Below are positions 32,651-42,366 of a stretch of DNA of 64,000 nucleotides, piece after piece (the first letter of the stretch is position 1; every line of letters starts with the position of its first letter). The notes under the pieces were generated by a model. The model was given only the letters and a program-made list of their open reading frames with translations. It did not search any database and was not told the origin of the DNA. The stretch comes from Fen-1258 sp964441505. Its GTDB lineage: Bacteria > Bacteroidota > Ignavibacteria > Ignavibacteriales > Melioribacteraceae. The stretch is taken from the NCBI GenBank assembly GCA_964441505.1, contig CAYTUV010000020.1, forward strand, positions 1-64,000, in the 5' to 3' direction. The position numbers and the translations under genes were made by a program.

Positions 32651-34291
32651 ATGAAAATAGCTGTCTGTCAATCTAACCCCATCATTGGTGACCTTAAAGG
32701 GAATTCAGAAAAAATCCTTCTGGGATACAATCGCGCAATTAATGATGGCGCCGACTTAGTCGTCTTTCCTGAATTGTTTCTTTGCGGTTACCCTCCGCTG
32801 GATTTGATCGAGAAAAAGGAATTCCGTAAAGCACTTATAAATATCTCAGAAAAAATTGCTCAGCAGACCAGGGATGTCGGACTTATCTTCGGATCGATAA
32901 CAGAAGATTTTGAGGATAAGATTGGTACCGGCGTTTATAATTCTGCATTGCTTTGTTTTGAGGGAAAGATTCAATTCGTTCAAAGCAAAACATTAATTCC
33001 TAATTACGATGTGTTTGATGAAGTCAGATATTTTGAATCCGCCAATGATGTTTTTGTCTATGAGTTCAAAGGTGAGAAGCTGGGCATTTCAATCTGTGAA
33101 GATATTTGGAATGATGCAGACTATTGGAAGCACAGACGCTATACGGTAGACCCTGTTCAGAAACTTGTAGACAATGGTGCGTCCATTTTAATAAATATTT
33201 CCGCCAGTCCTTATGCTTATGGTAAACGCAAAGAAAAATTTGAAATGCTTTCTGTACTAACACGTAATGACCGATGCCCTTTAGTATACGTCTGTTGTGT
33301 GGGCGCTCAAACAGAATTAATTTTTGACGGCGGAAGTATGTGTTTAAACTCGTCCGGCAGTCTTGAATTGCTGGGGAAACCATTTGAGGAAGATTATTTC
33401 ATATACGACTCAATGGGAAAATTTGAAGTGATCGAAAAGGTAGAAGCCGGTTTTGAAGAAGAGGTTCTCAAAGCGCTTATACTTGGCCTGAAAGATTATG
33501 TCAGAAAAACCGGATTCAAAAAAGTGCTGGTTGGTTTAAGCGGAGGAATTGATTCTGCTCTTGTAGCATATATTGCCGTAAGGGCATTAGGTGCCGAAAA
33601 TGTTCATGTAGTAATGATGCCGTCAAAATATTCGAGTAAAGGAAGTGTGGTTGATTCGGAAAAAATTATTTCAAGACTTGGAATATCATCCGAAAATATT
33701 TCGATCCAACCGGTTGTTGATAAAGCGCTTGAAATGTTAAAAGAATCCTTCAAAGGATTGGATGAAAACATTACGGAAGAGAATTTGCAATCAAGGGTAC
33801 GTGGTTTGTACCTGATGGCTTTATCCAACAAGCATGGATATCTGCTTTGTACAACCGGTAACAAATCGGAAATAGCTACAGGATATACAACGCTTTATGG
33901 TGATATGTGCGGTGCGCTTGCGGTAATTGGAGATGTTTACAAAACACAGGTCTATAAGATTGCCGGTTTTATAAACCGTGATGACGAGATAATTCCCGGT
34001 GCAATTTTAAAGAAAGCTCCATCCGCCGAGTTACGCCATAACCAAACCGATCAGGATTCTCTTCCGGAATATGACTTACTTGACAGGATATTGAAAATGT
34101 ATCTTGAGGAGCAGAAAGAATTTGAAGAGATACTTTTATCAATCGGGAACAAGGGCTTAGTTCAGAAAGTATTACGTCTGGTTGATTTAAATGAATTCAA
34201 AAGAAAGCAGGGTGCCCCCGTTCTTCGTGTTTCCACAAAAGCATTTGGCTATGGAAGACGATTTCCAATTGTTCAGGGTTGGAGGAAATAA
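32651..34291 (+). CDS. nadE: Glutamine-hydrolysing NAD+ synthetase
   Basis: A 546-residue two-domain enzyme that makes NAD+ from deamido-NAD+. The N-terminal nitrilase-like glutaminase domain (about 1-255) includes FPELFLCGYPPLDL, KTLIPNYDVFDE and GISICEDIWND with the catalytic Glu-Lys-Cys triad. The C-terminal ATP pyrophosphatase domain has GLSGGIDSALVAY near residue 296 and TTGNKSEIATGYTTLYGD. Full-length two-domain proteins use glutamine as nitrogen donor. An isolated transcription unit, with dsbD 57 bases downstream. Confidence 0.95.
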   Translation: MKIAVCQSNPIIGDLKGNSEKILLGYNRAINDGADLVVFPELFLCGYPPLDLIEKKEFRKALINISEKIAQQTRDVGLIFGSITEDFEDKIGTGVYNSALLCFEGKIQFVQSKTLIPNYDVFDEVRYFESANDVFVYEFKGEKLGISICEDIWNDADYWKHRRYTVDPVQKLVDNGASILINISASPYAYGKRKEKFEMLSVLTRNDRCPLVYVCCVGAQTELIFDGGSMCLNSSGSLELLGKPFEEDYFIYDSMGKFEVIEKVEAGFEEEVLKALILGLKDYVRKTGFKKVLVGLSGGIDSALVAYIAVRALGAENVHVVMMPSKYSSKGSVVDSEKIISRLGISSENISIQPVVDKALEMLKESFKGLDENITEENLQSRVRGLYLMALSNKHGYLLCTTGNKSEIATGYTTLYGDMCGALAVIGDVYKTQVYKIAGFINRDDEIIPGAILKKAPSAELRHNQTDQDSLPEYDLLDRILKMYLEEQKEFEEILLSIGNKGLVQKVLRLVDLNEFKRKQGAPVLRVSTKAFGYGRRFPIVQGWRK

Positions 34292-34348
34292 TTTCCGTTT
34301 GTTGCAGGCCAAAAATTTATTATATGTAAATTCAAAAAAGAGAAAAAC

Positions 34349-36151
34349 ATGAATTTTAAAAAATCTTTCTCCATCTGTATATTATTTATTTCTCAAATAC
34401 TATTTGCGCAACTTGATCAGGCCGATTTAGTCCGAATAAAAATTTCAGAAAACAATCTGAAGGTTAGTGCAGGTTCACAATTCAAATTAATTCTTGAAGC
34501 ACGAATCGAAAATACATGGCACATAAACTCAAATAAACCTAATGATGAATTCCTGATTCCTTCAAAAGTAACTGTGAAAGGAGACGAACTGAAACTTGTT
34601 AATGTCTCTTATCCAAAACCAAAGGAATTAACTCTCGAATTCTCGGAAAAACCGGTTTCAGTTTTTAGCGACATTATAAAAATAGAACTCACTTTTTCGG
34701 TTGATAAAAACATTAATGGCGGTAAGTACACTATTCCTGTTGAATTTGGCTACCAGGCATGTAACGATCAGACCTGCATGCCACCAACCAGCACAAATGA
34801 AAATCTTCAGATCGAGGTCACTGGTGGAAAAGCAGCAGGCAATGTCGAAACACCAGAGGTAGGAAGTGATAAACCAGTTGTAAGTGGTGAGAAGCAAGAA
34901 GTGAAGGATGATATATCAAACGTGAAAAGTGAAACGGAAAACGTGAAATATGATAGCTCTATTGGATCAACACTTGAGAAGAGTGGACTGTTCCTAAGTT
35001 TAATATTCGTTTTTATTGGCGGTCTCGCGTTAAATTTAACACCATGCGTCTATCCATTAATTCCGATTACGATTGGCTATTTTGGAGGGCAGAGTGAAGG
35101 TCGAACCAGCCGTCTTTTTCTGTTAGGTATTTTGTATGTACTAGGCATGGCACTAACCTACTCGGTGATAGGAGTTGTTACATCACTTAGCGGTGCACTC
35201 TTTGGTACTTTGATGCAGAATATGTTTGTCATCATTGGCATTGCACTTTTGTTCGTCGTTCTTGCATTAAGCCAATTCGGAGTTTATGAATTCAAACTTC
35301 CGGATTCTTGGGTTATGAAAGCAGGCGGCGCAAAGGGTGGCGTATTCGGTGCGTTTTTTATGGGTTTAACAATGGGAATTGTCGCTGCACCATGTATCGG
35401 TCCTTTTGTACTCGGATTGGTGACTTACGTTGCTGCAAAAGGTGATTCTCTGTACGGCTTCTTAATGTTTTTTGTTTTAGCTCTCGGCCTTGGCTTTCCA
35501 TATTTATTACTGGCTTTATTTTCAGCCAAGATCAAAAAATTGCCCCGTGCGGGAGATTGGATGGAAGGTGTAAAACATATTTTTGGTTTTCTTCTTCTTG
35601 GTATGGCTATATACTTCATTGGACCGCTTTTGCCAAAAGAGGTGAACAAATATCTTCTTCCTGTCTTTGGAATTTTAGCATCGCTTTATTTGTTGTGGAT
35701 AGATAAGATGGCGAACAATGTAAGATTTTTTAGGATTGTTAAAACAATTTTTTCAATGATTGTAATTGCAGTCTCCATATATGCACTTATACCAACGAAG
35801 ATTTCAGAACCGGAGTGGCAAAAATTCAGTGATGCAAAGTACGAACGGTCATTGAAGAATAGCGAAAGGATGATTGTTGATTTCTATGCTGACTGGTGCA
35901 TACCTTGTAAAGAACTGGATGCATTGACTTTTTCAGATCCGAATGTTTTGAAAGACCTTGAAAAATTCACTACTTACAAAGTAGATATGACCAAAAGCGT
36001 ATCTGAGGAGATCGAACGGCTCAGAAATAAATTTAAAATTATCGGGATGCCTACGGTGCTTATAATAAATTCGAAAGGAGAAGAGGTAGAAAGACTGACA
36101 GGATTTGTGAATGCAAAAGAATTCCTTAAAATGCTCCAAAAAGCAATATGA
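34349..36151 (+). CDS. dsbD: Thiol:disulfide interchange protein DsbD
   Basis: A 600-residue protein that moves reducing power from cytoplasmic thioredoxin to the periplasm. It has a signal peptide (about 1-20), an N-terminal DsbD-alpha domain with ACNDQTCMPPTS (residues near 135), a low-complexity linker, an eight-helix membrane domain from about 210 to 480 with the redox cysteines in NLTPCVYPLIPI and AAPCIGPFVLG, and a C-terminal thioredoxin domain with ADWCIPCKELD near 515. All four redox pairs are present. The partner for cytochrome c maturation or disulfide isomerisation is not in the window. Confidence 0.95.
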   Translation: MNFKKSFSICILFISQILFAQLDQADLVRIKISENNLKVSAGSQFKLILEARIENTWHINSNKPNDEFLIPSKVTVKGDELKLVNVSYPKPKELTLEFSEKPVSVFSDIIKIELTFSVDKNINGGKYTIPVEFGYQACNDQTCMPPTSTNENLQIEVTGGKAAGNVETPEVGSDKPVVSGEKQEVKDDISNVKSETENVKYDSSIGSTLEKSGLFLSLIFVFIGGLALNLTPCVYPLIPITIGYFGGQSEGRTSRLFLLGILYVLGMALTYSVIGVVTSLSGALFGTLMQNMFVIIGIALLFVVLALSQFGVYEFKLPDSWVMKAGGAKGGVFGAFFMGLTMGIVAAPCIGPFVLGLVTYVAAKGDSLYGFLMFFVLALGLGFPYLLLALFSAKIKKLPRAGDWMEGVKHIFGFLLLGMAIYFIGPLLPKEVNKYLLPVFGILASLYLLWIDKMANNVRFFRIVKTIFSMIVIAVSIYALIPTKISEPEWQKFSDAKYERSLKNSERMIVDFYADWCIPCKELDALTFSDPNVLKDLEKFTTYKVDMTKSVSEEIERLRNKFKIIGMPTVLIINSKGEEVERLTGFVNAKEFLKMLQKAI

Positions 36152-36233
36152 ATATAGATTGCTAATCCTAAATAGCTTTCATATTTTTGGTGCGCTAAAA
36201 AAACTAATTATAAATAACAATTGAGCAAGATTA

Positions 36234-38087
36234 ATGGCACAAGACACAGAGAAAGAAGTACTAGATTTAAAAGAAGTAACCATCAGGTTCGCAGGAGATT
36301 CCGGTGATGGAATGCAATTGACTGGTTCACAATTCAGTGATACAACTGCATTGATGGGTAATGACCTCGGTACACTGCCCGATTATCCGGCAGAAATCCG
36401 CGCCCCTGCTGGAACACTTTACGGCGTAAGCGGGTTTCAGGTTCATTTCAGTTCAAGTGATATTCATACACCGGGCGATACTCCAGATGTTTTAGTGGCA
36501 ATGAATCCGGCTGCATTAAGAAAGAACTTATCGGATTTAAAACGAGATGGTATCATCATTGTCAATACGGATTCGTTCGATCCTAAGAACCTTAAACTGG
36601 CACATTACGATAAGAATCCTCTGGAAGATGATTCATTAGCGGGTTATAAAATATACCCAGTTCCAATAACAACTCTCACTTCTACTGCATTAAAAGATAG
36701 CGGTTTGAGTATTAGAGACATCAATAGATGCAAGAATTTTTTCGCACTCGGTTTGATGTATTGGTTATTCAATAGACCGCTTGAACCTACATTAAATTGG
36801 TTAACATCTAAATTCAAGGATCAACCTGAGATTCTTAACGCAAACGAAACAGCTTTGAAAACCGGTTATTATTTTGGCGACACAACAGAAATTTTTGAGA
36901 ACCGTTACTCGGTTGAACCAGCAAAACTTAAAAAAGGCACGTACAGAAATATTTCTGGCAATGAAGCTACCGCACTTGGTTTTGTTGCTGCATCAATTAA
37001 AAGCGGACTGCCATTGTTTTTAGGTTCATATCCAATTACGCCGGCTACTGATATTCTCCAATTCTTAGCAAGTTACAAGAATTTTGGTGTAAAGACTTTT
37101 CAAGCGGAAGATGAAATTGCCGGGATAACTTCGGCTATTGGTGCTGCATTTAGTGGTTCTCTTGCAATTACAACAACAAGCGGTCCCGGCGTTGCTCTAA
37201 AAACAGAAGCAATTGGTCTTGGCGTAATGACCGAATTGCCTTTAGTAATTGTTAATGTTCAGAGAGGCGGTCCGAGCACAGGACTTCCAACCAAAACAGA
37301 ACAAGCTGATTTGTTACAGGCTGTTTATGGAAGAAATGGTGAAGCGCCAATTCCTGTTTTAGCCGCTGCTACTCCAAGCGATTGTTTTTACATGGCAATT
37401 GAAGCTTCTCGAATTGCTGTTAAGTATATGACTCCTGTTATGCTTCTTACCGATGGTTACATAGGTAACGGAACTGAACCTTGGAGAATTCCACATGCAA
37501 ATGAAATTGCCGAGATTCCTGTTAAGTTTGTAACAGAGACTGAAGGATTTGCTCCATACTCAAGAAACGAGAATCTTTCTAGACCATGGGCAATACCGGG
37601 AACTGCCGGACTTGAACATAGAATTGGCGGGCTTGAAAAAGCAAACATTACCGGAAATGTGAACTACGATCCTTCCAATCATGATTTTATGGTTAAGCTT
37701 AGGGAAAAGAAAATACAAAATGTTAGAAACGATATTCCGGATTTAGAAGTGCAAGGTGATGCTGGAGGTGAGTTATTAGTTTTAGGTTGGGGCGGAACTT
37801 ATGGTGCTATCAAAGAAGCAGTTGACAAAGTAACCAGAAGAGGGCTTAAAGTATCTCAGGCGCACTTAAGATACATTCACCCGATGCCGAAAAATATAAA
37901 AGATGTTTTGAGTAAGTTTAAAAAAATTCTGATTCCTGAAATCAATCTCGGGCAGCTTTCTAAAATAATCCGAAGTGAATTTCTTATTGATGTCCTCCAG
38001 TATAATCTTGTAAGAGGTTTACCTTTTAGATCCAGCGACATCGAAAATCAGATAATTGAAATCCTTGGAGGAAAAAATGGCAAATAA
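36234..38087 (+). CDS. korA: 2-oxoacid:ferredoxin oxidoreductase, alpha subunit with fused gamma domain
   Basis: A 617-residue subunit of the KorAB type. The N-terminal gamma domain (about 1-190) has VTIRFAGDSGDGMQLTGSQF, and the alpha domain begins near 235 with FLGSYPITPATDILQFL. QAEDEIAGITSAIGAAFSG and VNVQRGGPSTGLPTKTEQ are conserved. With KorB it oxidises 2-oxoglutarate or a related 2-oxoacid to an acyl-CoA and reduces ferredoxin, as in the reductive or oxidative TCA cycle. The true substrate is inferred from the family. Its end overlaps korB by 11 bases. Confidence 0.93.
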   Translation: MAQDTEKEVLDLKEVTIRFAGDSGDGMQLTGSQFSDTTALMGNDLGTLPDYPAEIRAPAGTLYGVSGFQVHFSSSDIHTPGDTPDVLVAMNPAALRKNLSDLKRDGIIIVNTDSFDPKNLKLAHYDKNPLEDDSLAGYKIYPVPITTLTSTALKDSGLSIRDINRCKNFFALGLMYWLFNRPLEPTLNWLTSKFKDQPEILNANETALKTGYYFGDTTEIFENRYSVEPAKLKKGTYRNISGNEATALGFVAASIKSGLPLFLGSYPITPATDILQFLASYKNFGVKTFQAEDEIAGITSAIGAAFSGSLAITTTSGPGVALKTEAIGLGVMTELPLVIVNVQRGGPSTGLPTKTEQADLLQAVYGRNGEAPIPVLAAATPSDCFYMAIEASRIAVKYMTPVMLLTDGYIGNGTEPWRIPHANEIAEIPVKFVTETEGFAPYSRNENLSRPWAIPGTAGLEHRIGGLEKANITGNVNYDPSNHDFMVKLREKKIQNVRNDIPDLEVQGDAGGELLVLGWGGTYGAIKEAVDKVTRRGLKVSQAHLRYIHPMPKNIKDVLSKFKKILIPEINLGQLSKIIRSEFLIDVLQYNLVRGLPFRSSDIENQIIEILGGKNGK

Positions 38088-39111
38088 TATAGATGCAGCT
38101 CCTGTAAAATTAACAGCAAAAGACTTTTCATCAGGACAAGATGTTAGATGGTGCCCGGGGTGCGGTGATTATTCTATTCTAGCCCAAGTACAGAGATCAT
38201 TCCCGGAAATTAATGTTCCCAAAGAAAAAATTGTCTGGATTTCCGGTATAGGATGTTCAAGCCGTTTCACTTATTACATGAATACATATGGCTTTCATAC
38301 AATACATGGAAGAGCTACGGCAATTGCAACGGGTGTAAAAATTGCACGTCCTGATTTATCTGTATGGGTCGCCACCGGCGACGGCGATTTAATGAGTATC
38401 GGAGGAAATCATTTTATTCACACATGCAGAAAAAATGTTGATATAAAAATTCTTCTTTTCAACAATGAGATTTATGGATTGACCAAAGGCCAGTACTCAC
38501 CAACCTCAGCTAAGGGTTTGATTACAAAAACTTCACCGTACGGCAGCGTTGATTATCCTTTCAATCCCCTCAGTCTCGCGCTGGGTGCGGGTGCTTCATT
38601 TGTTGCGCGTACCGCTGATTCTGAGGCAAAACATATGCAGGAAGTGATTAAACGAGCTGCTGAGCATAAAGGGACTGCGTTTGTTGAAATTCTTCAGAAC
38701 TGCGTAATCTTTAATGATGGCGTATTCGATCCGATCACGGATAAAGCAAATAAAGCAGAAAAAATGTTGATGCTCAAACATGGCGAACCAATGTTGTTTG
38801 GAAAAGATAACAAGAAGGGAATTAAACTTGACGGTTTAAAACCAATTGTTATTGATCTCAACGATCCGGCTAATTCAATCGATGATGTTTGGATCCATGA
38901 TGAAAAAGATTTAAGTCATGCACGTGCATTCATTCTTGCTCATCTTGCGGACAACCCGGTACTGCCATCGCCGTTTGGAGTTATCAGACAGGAATTAAAA
39001 CCAACATACGATGAAGGGGTTGAGAGACAGATCGCACACATTACAGAAAAGAAAGGTGCAGGCAGTTTGGAAAAACTTCTCTTCAGCGGGAATACATGGG
39101 AAGTTAACTAA
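38077..39111 (+). CDS. korB: 2-oxoacid:ferredoxin oxidoreductase, beta subunit
   Basis: A 344-residue beta subunit binding thiamine diphosphate. VRWCPGCGDYSILAQVQ carries the conserved cysteines, WISGIGCSSRF another, and the ThDP motif is in ATGDGDLMSIGGNHFIH. FNNEIYGLTKGQYSPTS is typical of KorB. It lacks a separate ferredoxin-like delta subunit, as in other two-subunit KorAB enzymes. The ATG at 38077 lies inside korA with GGAGG upstream. A terminator follows at 39151. Confidence 0.95.
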   Translation: MANNIDAAPVKLTAKDFSSGQDVRWCPGCGDYSILAQVQRSFPEINVPKEKIVWISGIGCSSRFTYYMNTYGFHTIHGRATAIATGVKIARPDLSVWVATGDGDLMSIGGNHFIHTCRKNVDIKILLFNNEIYGLTKGQYSPTSAKGLITKTSPYGSVDYPFNPLSLALGAGASFVARTADSEAKHMQEVIKRAAEHKGTAFVEILQNCVIFNDGVFDPITDKANKAEKMLMLKHGEPMLFGKDNKKGIKLDGLKPIVIDLNDPANSIDDVWIHDEKDLSHARAFILAHLADNPVLPSPFGVIRQELKPTYDEGVERQIAHITEKKGAGSLEKLLFSGNTWEVN

Positions 39112-39150
39112 ATATTTAGAACTGGATTCTTGAATCTGGATAATTATTTT

Positions 39151-39179
39151 TGGGCGAAGTTTACTTCGCCCATTTTATT
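39151..39179 (+). terminator. Rho-independent terminator after korB
   Basis: TGGGCGAAG (39151-39159) pairs perfectly with CTTCGCCCA (39164-39172) over a four-base loop, followed by TTTTATTT. It starts 40 bases after the korB stop. Confidence 0.88.
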
Positions 39180-39196
39180 TCGGAAATGAATAAACT

Positions 39197-40177
39197 ATGA
39201 ATGATTTTTATTTGCTTAAAAAAATAATCGATGAACACAATTCCTTTGTGCTATCAACGCATGTGAATCCTGACGCTGATGCGCTTGGAAGTGAACTTGC
39301 TTTTTATCTGATTCTTAAAAAATGCGGAAAGAACGTAAGAGTAATTAACCACAGCTCAACTCCATATAACCTTGAATTTCTTGATGGGCAAAATGTTATC
39401 GAGAAATTTGATGAGACGAATCACGCAAAAGTTATTAATGAATCGGAAGTGTTTATTCTTCTCGATTTGAATCAGGCAAACCGCATTGTCAAAATGGAAA
39501 AAGTATTCCGCGGTTTCAATGGTGTTAAGATATGCATCGATCATCATCAGGATGGCGAGAATGTATTTGATCATGTTTTTGGCGGCACCGAGTTTTCCGC
39601 CACATCTGAGATAATTTATAATTTTATTGAGAATACTAAAATTGTTGAACTGGATAACAAGATTGCTCTTCAGCTCTATGCAGGAATTATGACGGATACT
39701 GGTTCATTCCGTTTCGACCGTACATCGCCCCGGATACATCGCATAATGGCTGAGCTGCTGGAAAAAGGTGTAAACCCTACTGAAGTCTACGATAAGATTT
39801 ACGATCAATTTAAATTCGGGCGTGTAAAACTTCTCGGCTTAACATTGAGCACAGTTCAGCTTGATAATAGTCAGCAGATCGCCTACATGATTGTGAGAAG
39901 AGAACAGCTGGAACAAACCGGGGCGACCGAGGCTGATATAGACGGTTTTGTAAATTATTGTCTCACCATTCAAGGCGTTCAGATTGGAATTCTATTCTAT
40001 GAATTGAATGACGGAATTAAAATCAGCTTCCGTTCTAAAGGGGAAATCTCTGTTGGCAAATTAGCTCAATCATTCGGCGGCGGCGGACATACCAACGCAT
40101 CGGGTATCAGACTGTTCAATACCACAATAGATGAAGTGAAAGAAAAAATAATTTCGGCAGCACAAAAATATTTGTAA
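39197..40177 (+). CDS. nrnA: DHH-family bifunctional oligoribonuclease / pAp phosphatase
   Basis: A 326-residue NrnA-type phosphoesterase that degrades short RNA oligomers and 3'-phosphoadenosine 5'-phosphate. The N-terminal DHH domain shows STHVNPDADALGSELAF and the DHH of CIDHHQDGEN with its metal-binding aspartate and histidines. The C-terminal DHHA1 domain has FGGGGHTNASGIRL. Length is typical. It starts 20 bases after the korB terminator, so it begins a new transcript and may extend to pepA. Confidence 0.92.
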   Translation: MNDFYLLKKIIDEHNSFVLSTHVNPDADALGSELAFYLILKKCGKNVRVINHSSTPYNLEFLDGQNVIEKFDETNHAKVINESEVFILLDLNQANRIVKMEKVFRGFNGVKICIDHHQDGENVFDHVFGGTEFSATSEIIYNFIENTKIVELDNKIALQLYAGIMTDTGSFRFDRTSPRIHRIMAELLEKGVNPTEVYDKIYDQFKFGRVKLLGLTLSTVQLDNSQQIAYMIVRREQLEQTGATEADIDGFVNYCLTIQGVQIGILFYELNDGIKISFRSKGEISVGKLAQSFGGGGHTNASGIRLFNTTIDEVKEKIISAAQKYL

Positions 40178-40196
40178 TACTTAGAAAGAGGAAGTC

Positions 40197-41705
40197 ATGC
40201 ACTTTAATCTAAATATAAACAGAGCTAAAGATGAACTGATATTTAAATCGGATTCGGCACTTGTAAAATTTTTTGTTGATACGGAAAAACTTGAAAGAGT
40301 AGTAGATGATTTTTTTCTTTCTCTTAATTACCCGTTAGGGAAAATCCAGAAGAAAAATTTTCTTGATAAAAAATCAAATGAATTTGCATACTACAGTCAG
40401 ACTGATGAACCATCGGTTATCTTTGTTAAAAAAATTAAGCTCGATAAAGATTTTTCGGTTGATTTTTTCCGTAATTACTTCGCCGGGTTAATTCCACCTC
40501 TCAAGAAGAAAAATATTAAAACAGTGCATGTAGTTGTCCCATCGTTTGGTGATTTTAAAGCGCATTTTGAAACCGAATCGAAATTCCTGCAGACGATGCT
40601 GGAAGGCATTCATCTTGGTAATTACACGTTTGATAATTATAAATCCGACAAACAGAATCCGGAAGAGCTTTCCTTTCAGATTCATTACACAGATCAAAAA
40701 ATTCTGAAAGGTGTAATTGAGACTTCCGGCAAATTAATGAGTGCTGTATACTTCTCACGCGATCTTGTAAACGAACCAGCCATCACACTTACTCCTGCAG
40801 AATTCGCAAAACGCACAAAAAAAGAACTGACTAAGCTTGGTGTAAAGGTTTCTGTCTTCGATAAAGCCGAATTGAAAAAAAGGAATATGAATGCAATTCT
40901 CGCGGTGGGCGGTGCGAGCAACAATCCCCCTTGTTTGATTACAATGCATTACAAACCGGCTGGGAAAGCGAAGAAAAAAATTGCACTTGTTGGCAAGGGC
41001 GTCTGTTATGATTCGGGCGGACTCTCAATTAAACCAACTGCCGGAATGCTTGAAATGAAGGCTGATATGGCGGGCGGAGGAGTTGTAGCCGGAATTATCA
41101 AGGCTGCGGCGATGATGAAATTACCGATCGAATTGATTGGTGTTATCCCAGCAGTTGAGAATATGATCGGCGGTTCATCATACAAACCGGGCGATATTAT
41201 AATTACAGCTTCCGGTAAATCAATTGAAGTGAAAGATACCGATGCCGAAGGTCGAATTGTACTTGCCGATGCGCTTCATTATGCGTCACAGCAAAAACCG
41301 GATGAGATAATTGACTTTGCGACACTCACCGGAGCTGTTTGTGTCGCTCTTGGTTTAATCGCTGCCGGATTATTTACAAAGGATGATCGTCTAGCGGATG
41401 ATTTGTTAAAGTCCGGCAATCAATCCTTCGAAAGATTGTGGCGGTTACCATTCTGGAATGATTACAATGAAATGATAAAGAGTGAGATTGCCGATGTTAG
41501 CAATCTTGGTCCGCGATGGGGCGGGGCAATAACTGCCGGAAAATTTTTAGAACATTTTGTTGATGAAAAAATTCCCTGGGCTCATATTGATCTTGCCGGT
41601 CCCGCAATCAAACATGAATCTACAAACTATACTAAAAATTTCGATACCGGTTTTGGTGTGAGATTGATGATTGAGTATTTATTAATAAATAGGGGGAAGG
41701 AATGA
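40197..41705 (+). CDS. pepA: Leucyl aminopeptidase (M17)
   Basis: A 502-residue two-zinc aminopeptidase. The C-terminal catalytic domain has the lysine in LVGKGVCYDSGGLSIKP (near residue 270), the aspartate of EMKADMAGGG, and NTDAEGR-like motif DTDAEGRIVLADALHYA with two acidic ligands. The N-terminal half is the less conserved macro-like domain. It frees N-terminal amino acids in peptide turnover. Its stop overlaps the ORF6N start by four bases (ATGA). GAAAGAGGAAG precedes the ATG. Confidence 0.93.
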   Translation: MHFNLNINRAKDELIFKSDSALVKFFVDTEKLERVVDDFFLSLNYPLGKIQKKNFLDKKSNEFAYYSQTDEPSVIFVKKIKLDKDFSVDFFRNYFAGLIPPLKKKNIKTVHVVVPSFGDFKAHFETESKFLQTMLEGIHLGNYTFDNYKSDKQNPEELSFQIHYTDQKILKGVIETSGKLMSAVYFSRDLVNEPAITLTPAEFAKRTKKELTKLGVKVSVFDKAELKKRNMNAILAVGGASNNPPCLITMHYKPAGKAKKKIALVGKGVCYDSGGLSIKPTAGMLEMKADMAGGGVVAGIIKAAAMMKLPIELIGVIPAVENMIGGSSYKPGDIIITASGKSIEVKDTDAEGRIVLADALHYASQQKPDEIIDFATLTGAVCVALGLIAAGLFTKDDRLADDLLKSGNQSFERLWRLPFWNDYNEMIKSEIADVSNLGPRWGGAITAGKFLEHFVDEKIPWAHIDLAGPAIKHESTNYTKNFDTGFGVRLMIEYLLINRGKE

Positions 41706-42259
41706 ATAATTCTGAAATAATTCCTGCAGAAGTTATAGAAGGTAAAATATTTTTGATTAGAGGCATGAAAGTAATCTTGGATAAAGATCTTGCAAAACTA
41801 TATGGTGTCGTTACTGGTCGTTTAAATGAACAGGTAAAGAGAAATCGTGATAGATTCCCTACTGATTTTATGTTTCAACTCAATAAGGAGGAATTTGATT
41901 CTTTGATATCGCAAAATGCGATATCAAAAGGATACAAAGGCGGAACACGAAAACTGCCTTATGCATTTACTGAGCAGGGAGTTGCAATGGTATCCTCTAT
42001 CCTTAGAAGTGAAAGAGCCGTACAAGTGAACATCCAGATTATGAGGACTTTTGTCAAGCTGAGAGAAATTATTTCAACACATAAAGAACTAGCACAAAAA
42101 CTGAAGGAATTGGAATTAAAAATAGAAACTCACGATGAAAACATAGCGGCAGTCTTTGAGGCGATAAATCAGTTATTGATTCCGAACGAAACACCGAAAA
42201 GAAAAATTGGTTTTGAAATAAAAGAAAAGAAAATTCCTTACACGGCAAAACGCGGATAG
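41702..42259 (+). CDS. ORF6N-domain protein (phage-type DNA-binding)
   Basis: A 185-residue protein with an N-terminal ORF6N domain (residues 10-95). EGKIFLIRGMKVILDKDLAK, GRLNEQVKRNRDRFPTDFMF and LPYAFTEQGVAMVSS are the family blocks. A predicted coiled coil fills about residues 120-165. The domain is common in phage proteins and in Bacteroidota genomes, usually with unknown function. The gene reads directly on from pepA with a four-base overlap, unusual for a phage-type gene. Its coding sequence holds a 12-bp perfect inverted repeat. Confidence 0.88.
   Translation: MNNSEIIPAEVIEGKIFLIRGMKVILDKDLAKLYGVVTGRLNEQVKRNRDRFPTDFMFQLNKEEFDSLISQNAISKGYKGGTRKLPYAFTEQGVAMVSSILRSERAVQVNIQIMRTFVKLREIISTHKELAQKLKELELKIETHDENIAAVFEAINQLLIPNETPKRKIGFEIKEKKIPYTAKRG
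41902..41928 (+). repeat. 12-bp perfect inverted repeat inside the ORF6N gene
   Basis: Arms TTTGATATCGCA (41902-41913) and TGCGATATCAAA (41917-41928) are separated by AAA. It encodes part of the segment SLISQNAISKGYKG between the two halves of the ORF6N domain. The perfect symmetry suggests a protein-binding site or mRNA hairpin. Confidence 0.8.
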
Positions 42260-42366
42260 ATGCTAAATGATTCTATAATCTACACTAAAAATGATGGCAG
42301 TATTCGGACAGTTTCCTATACCTTATTGGTTGAACAAACTTCAGTAGTTATTGATTACTTCTTCTA

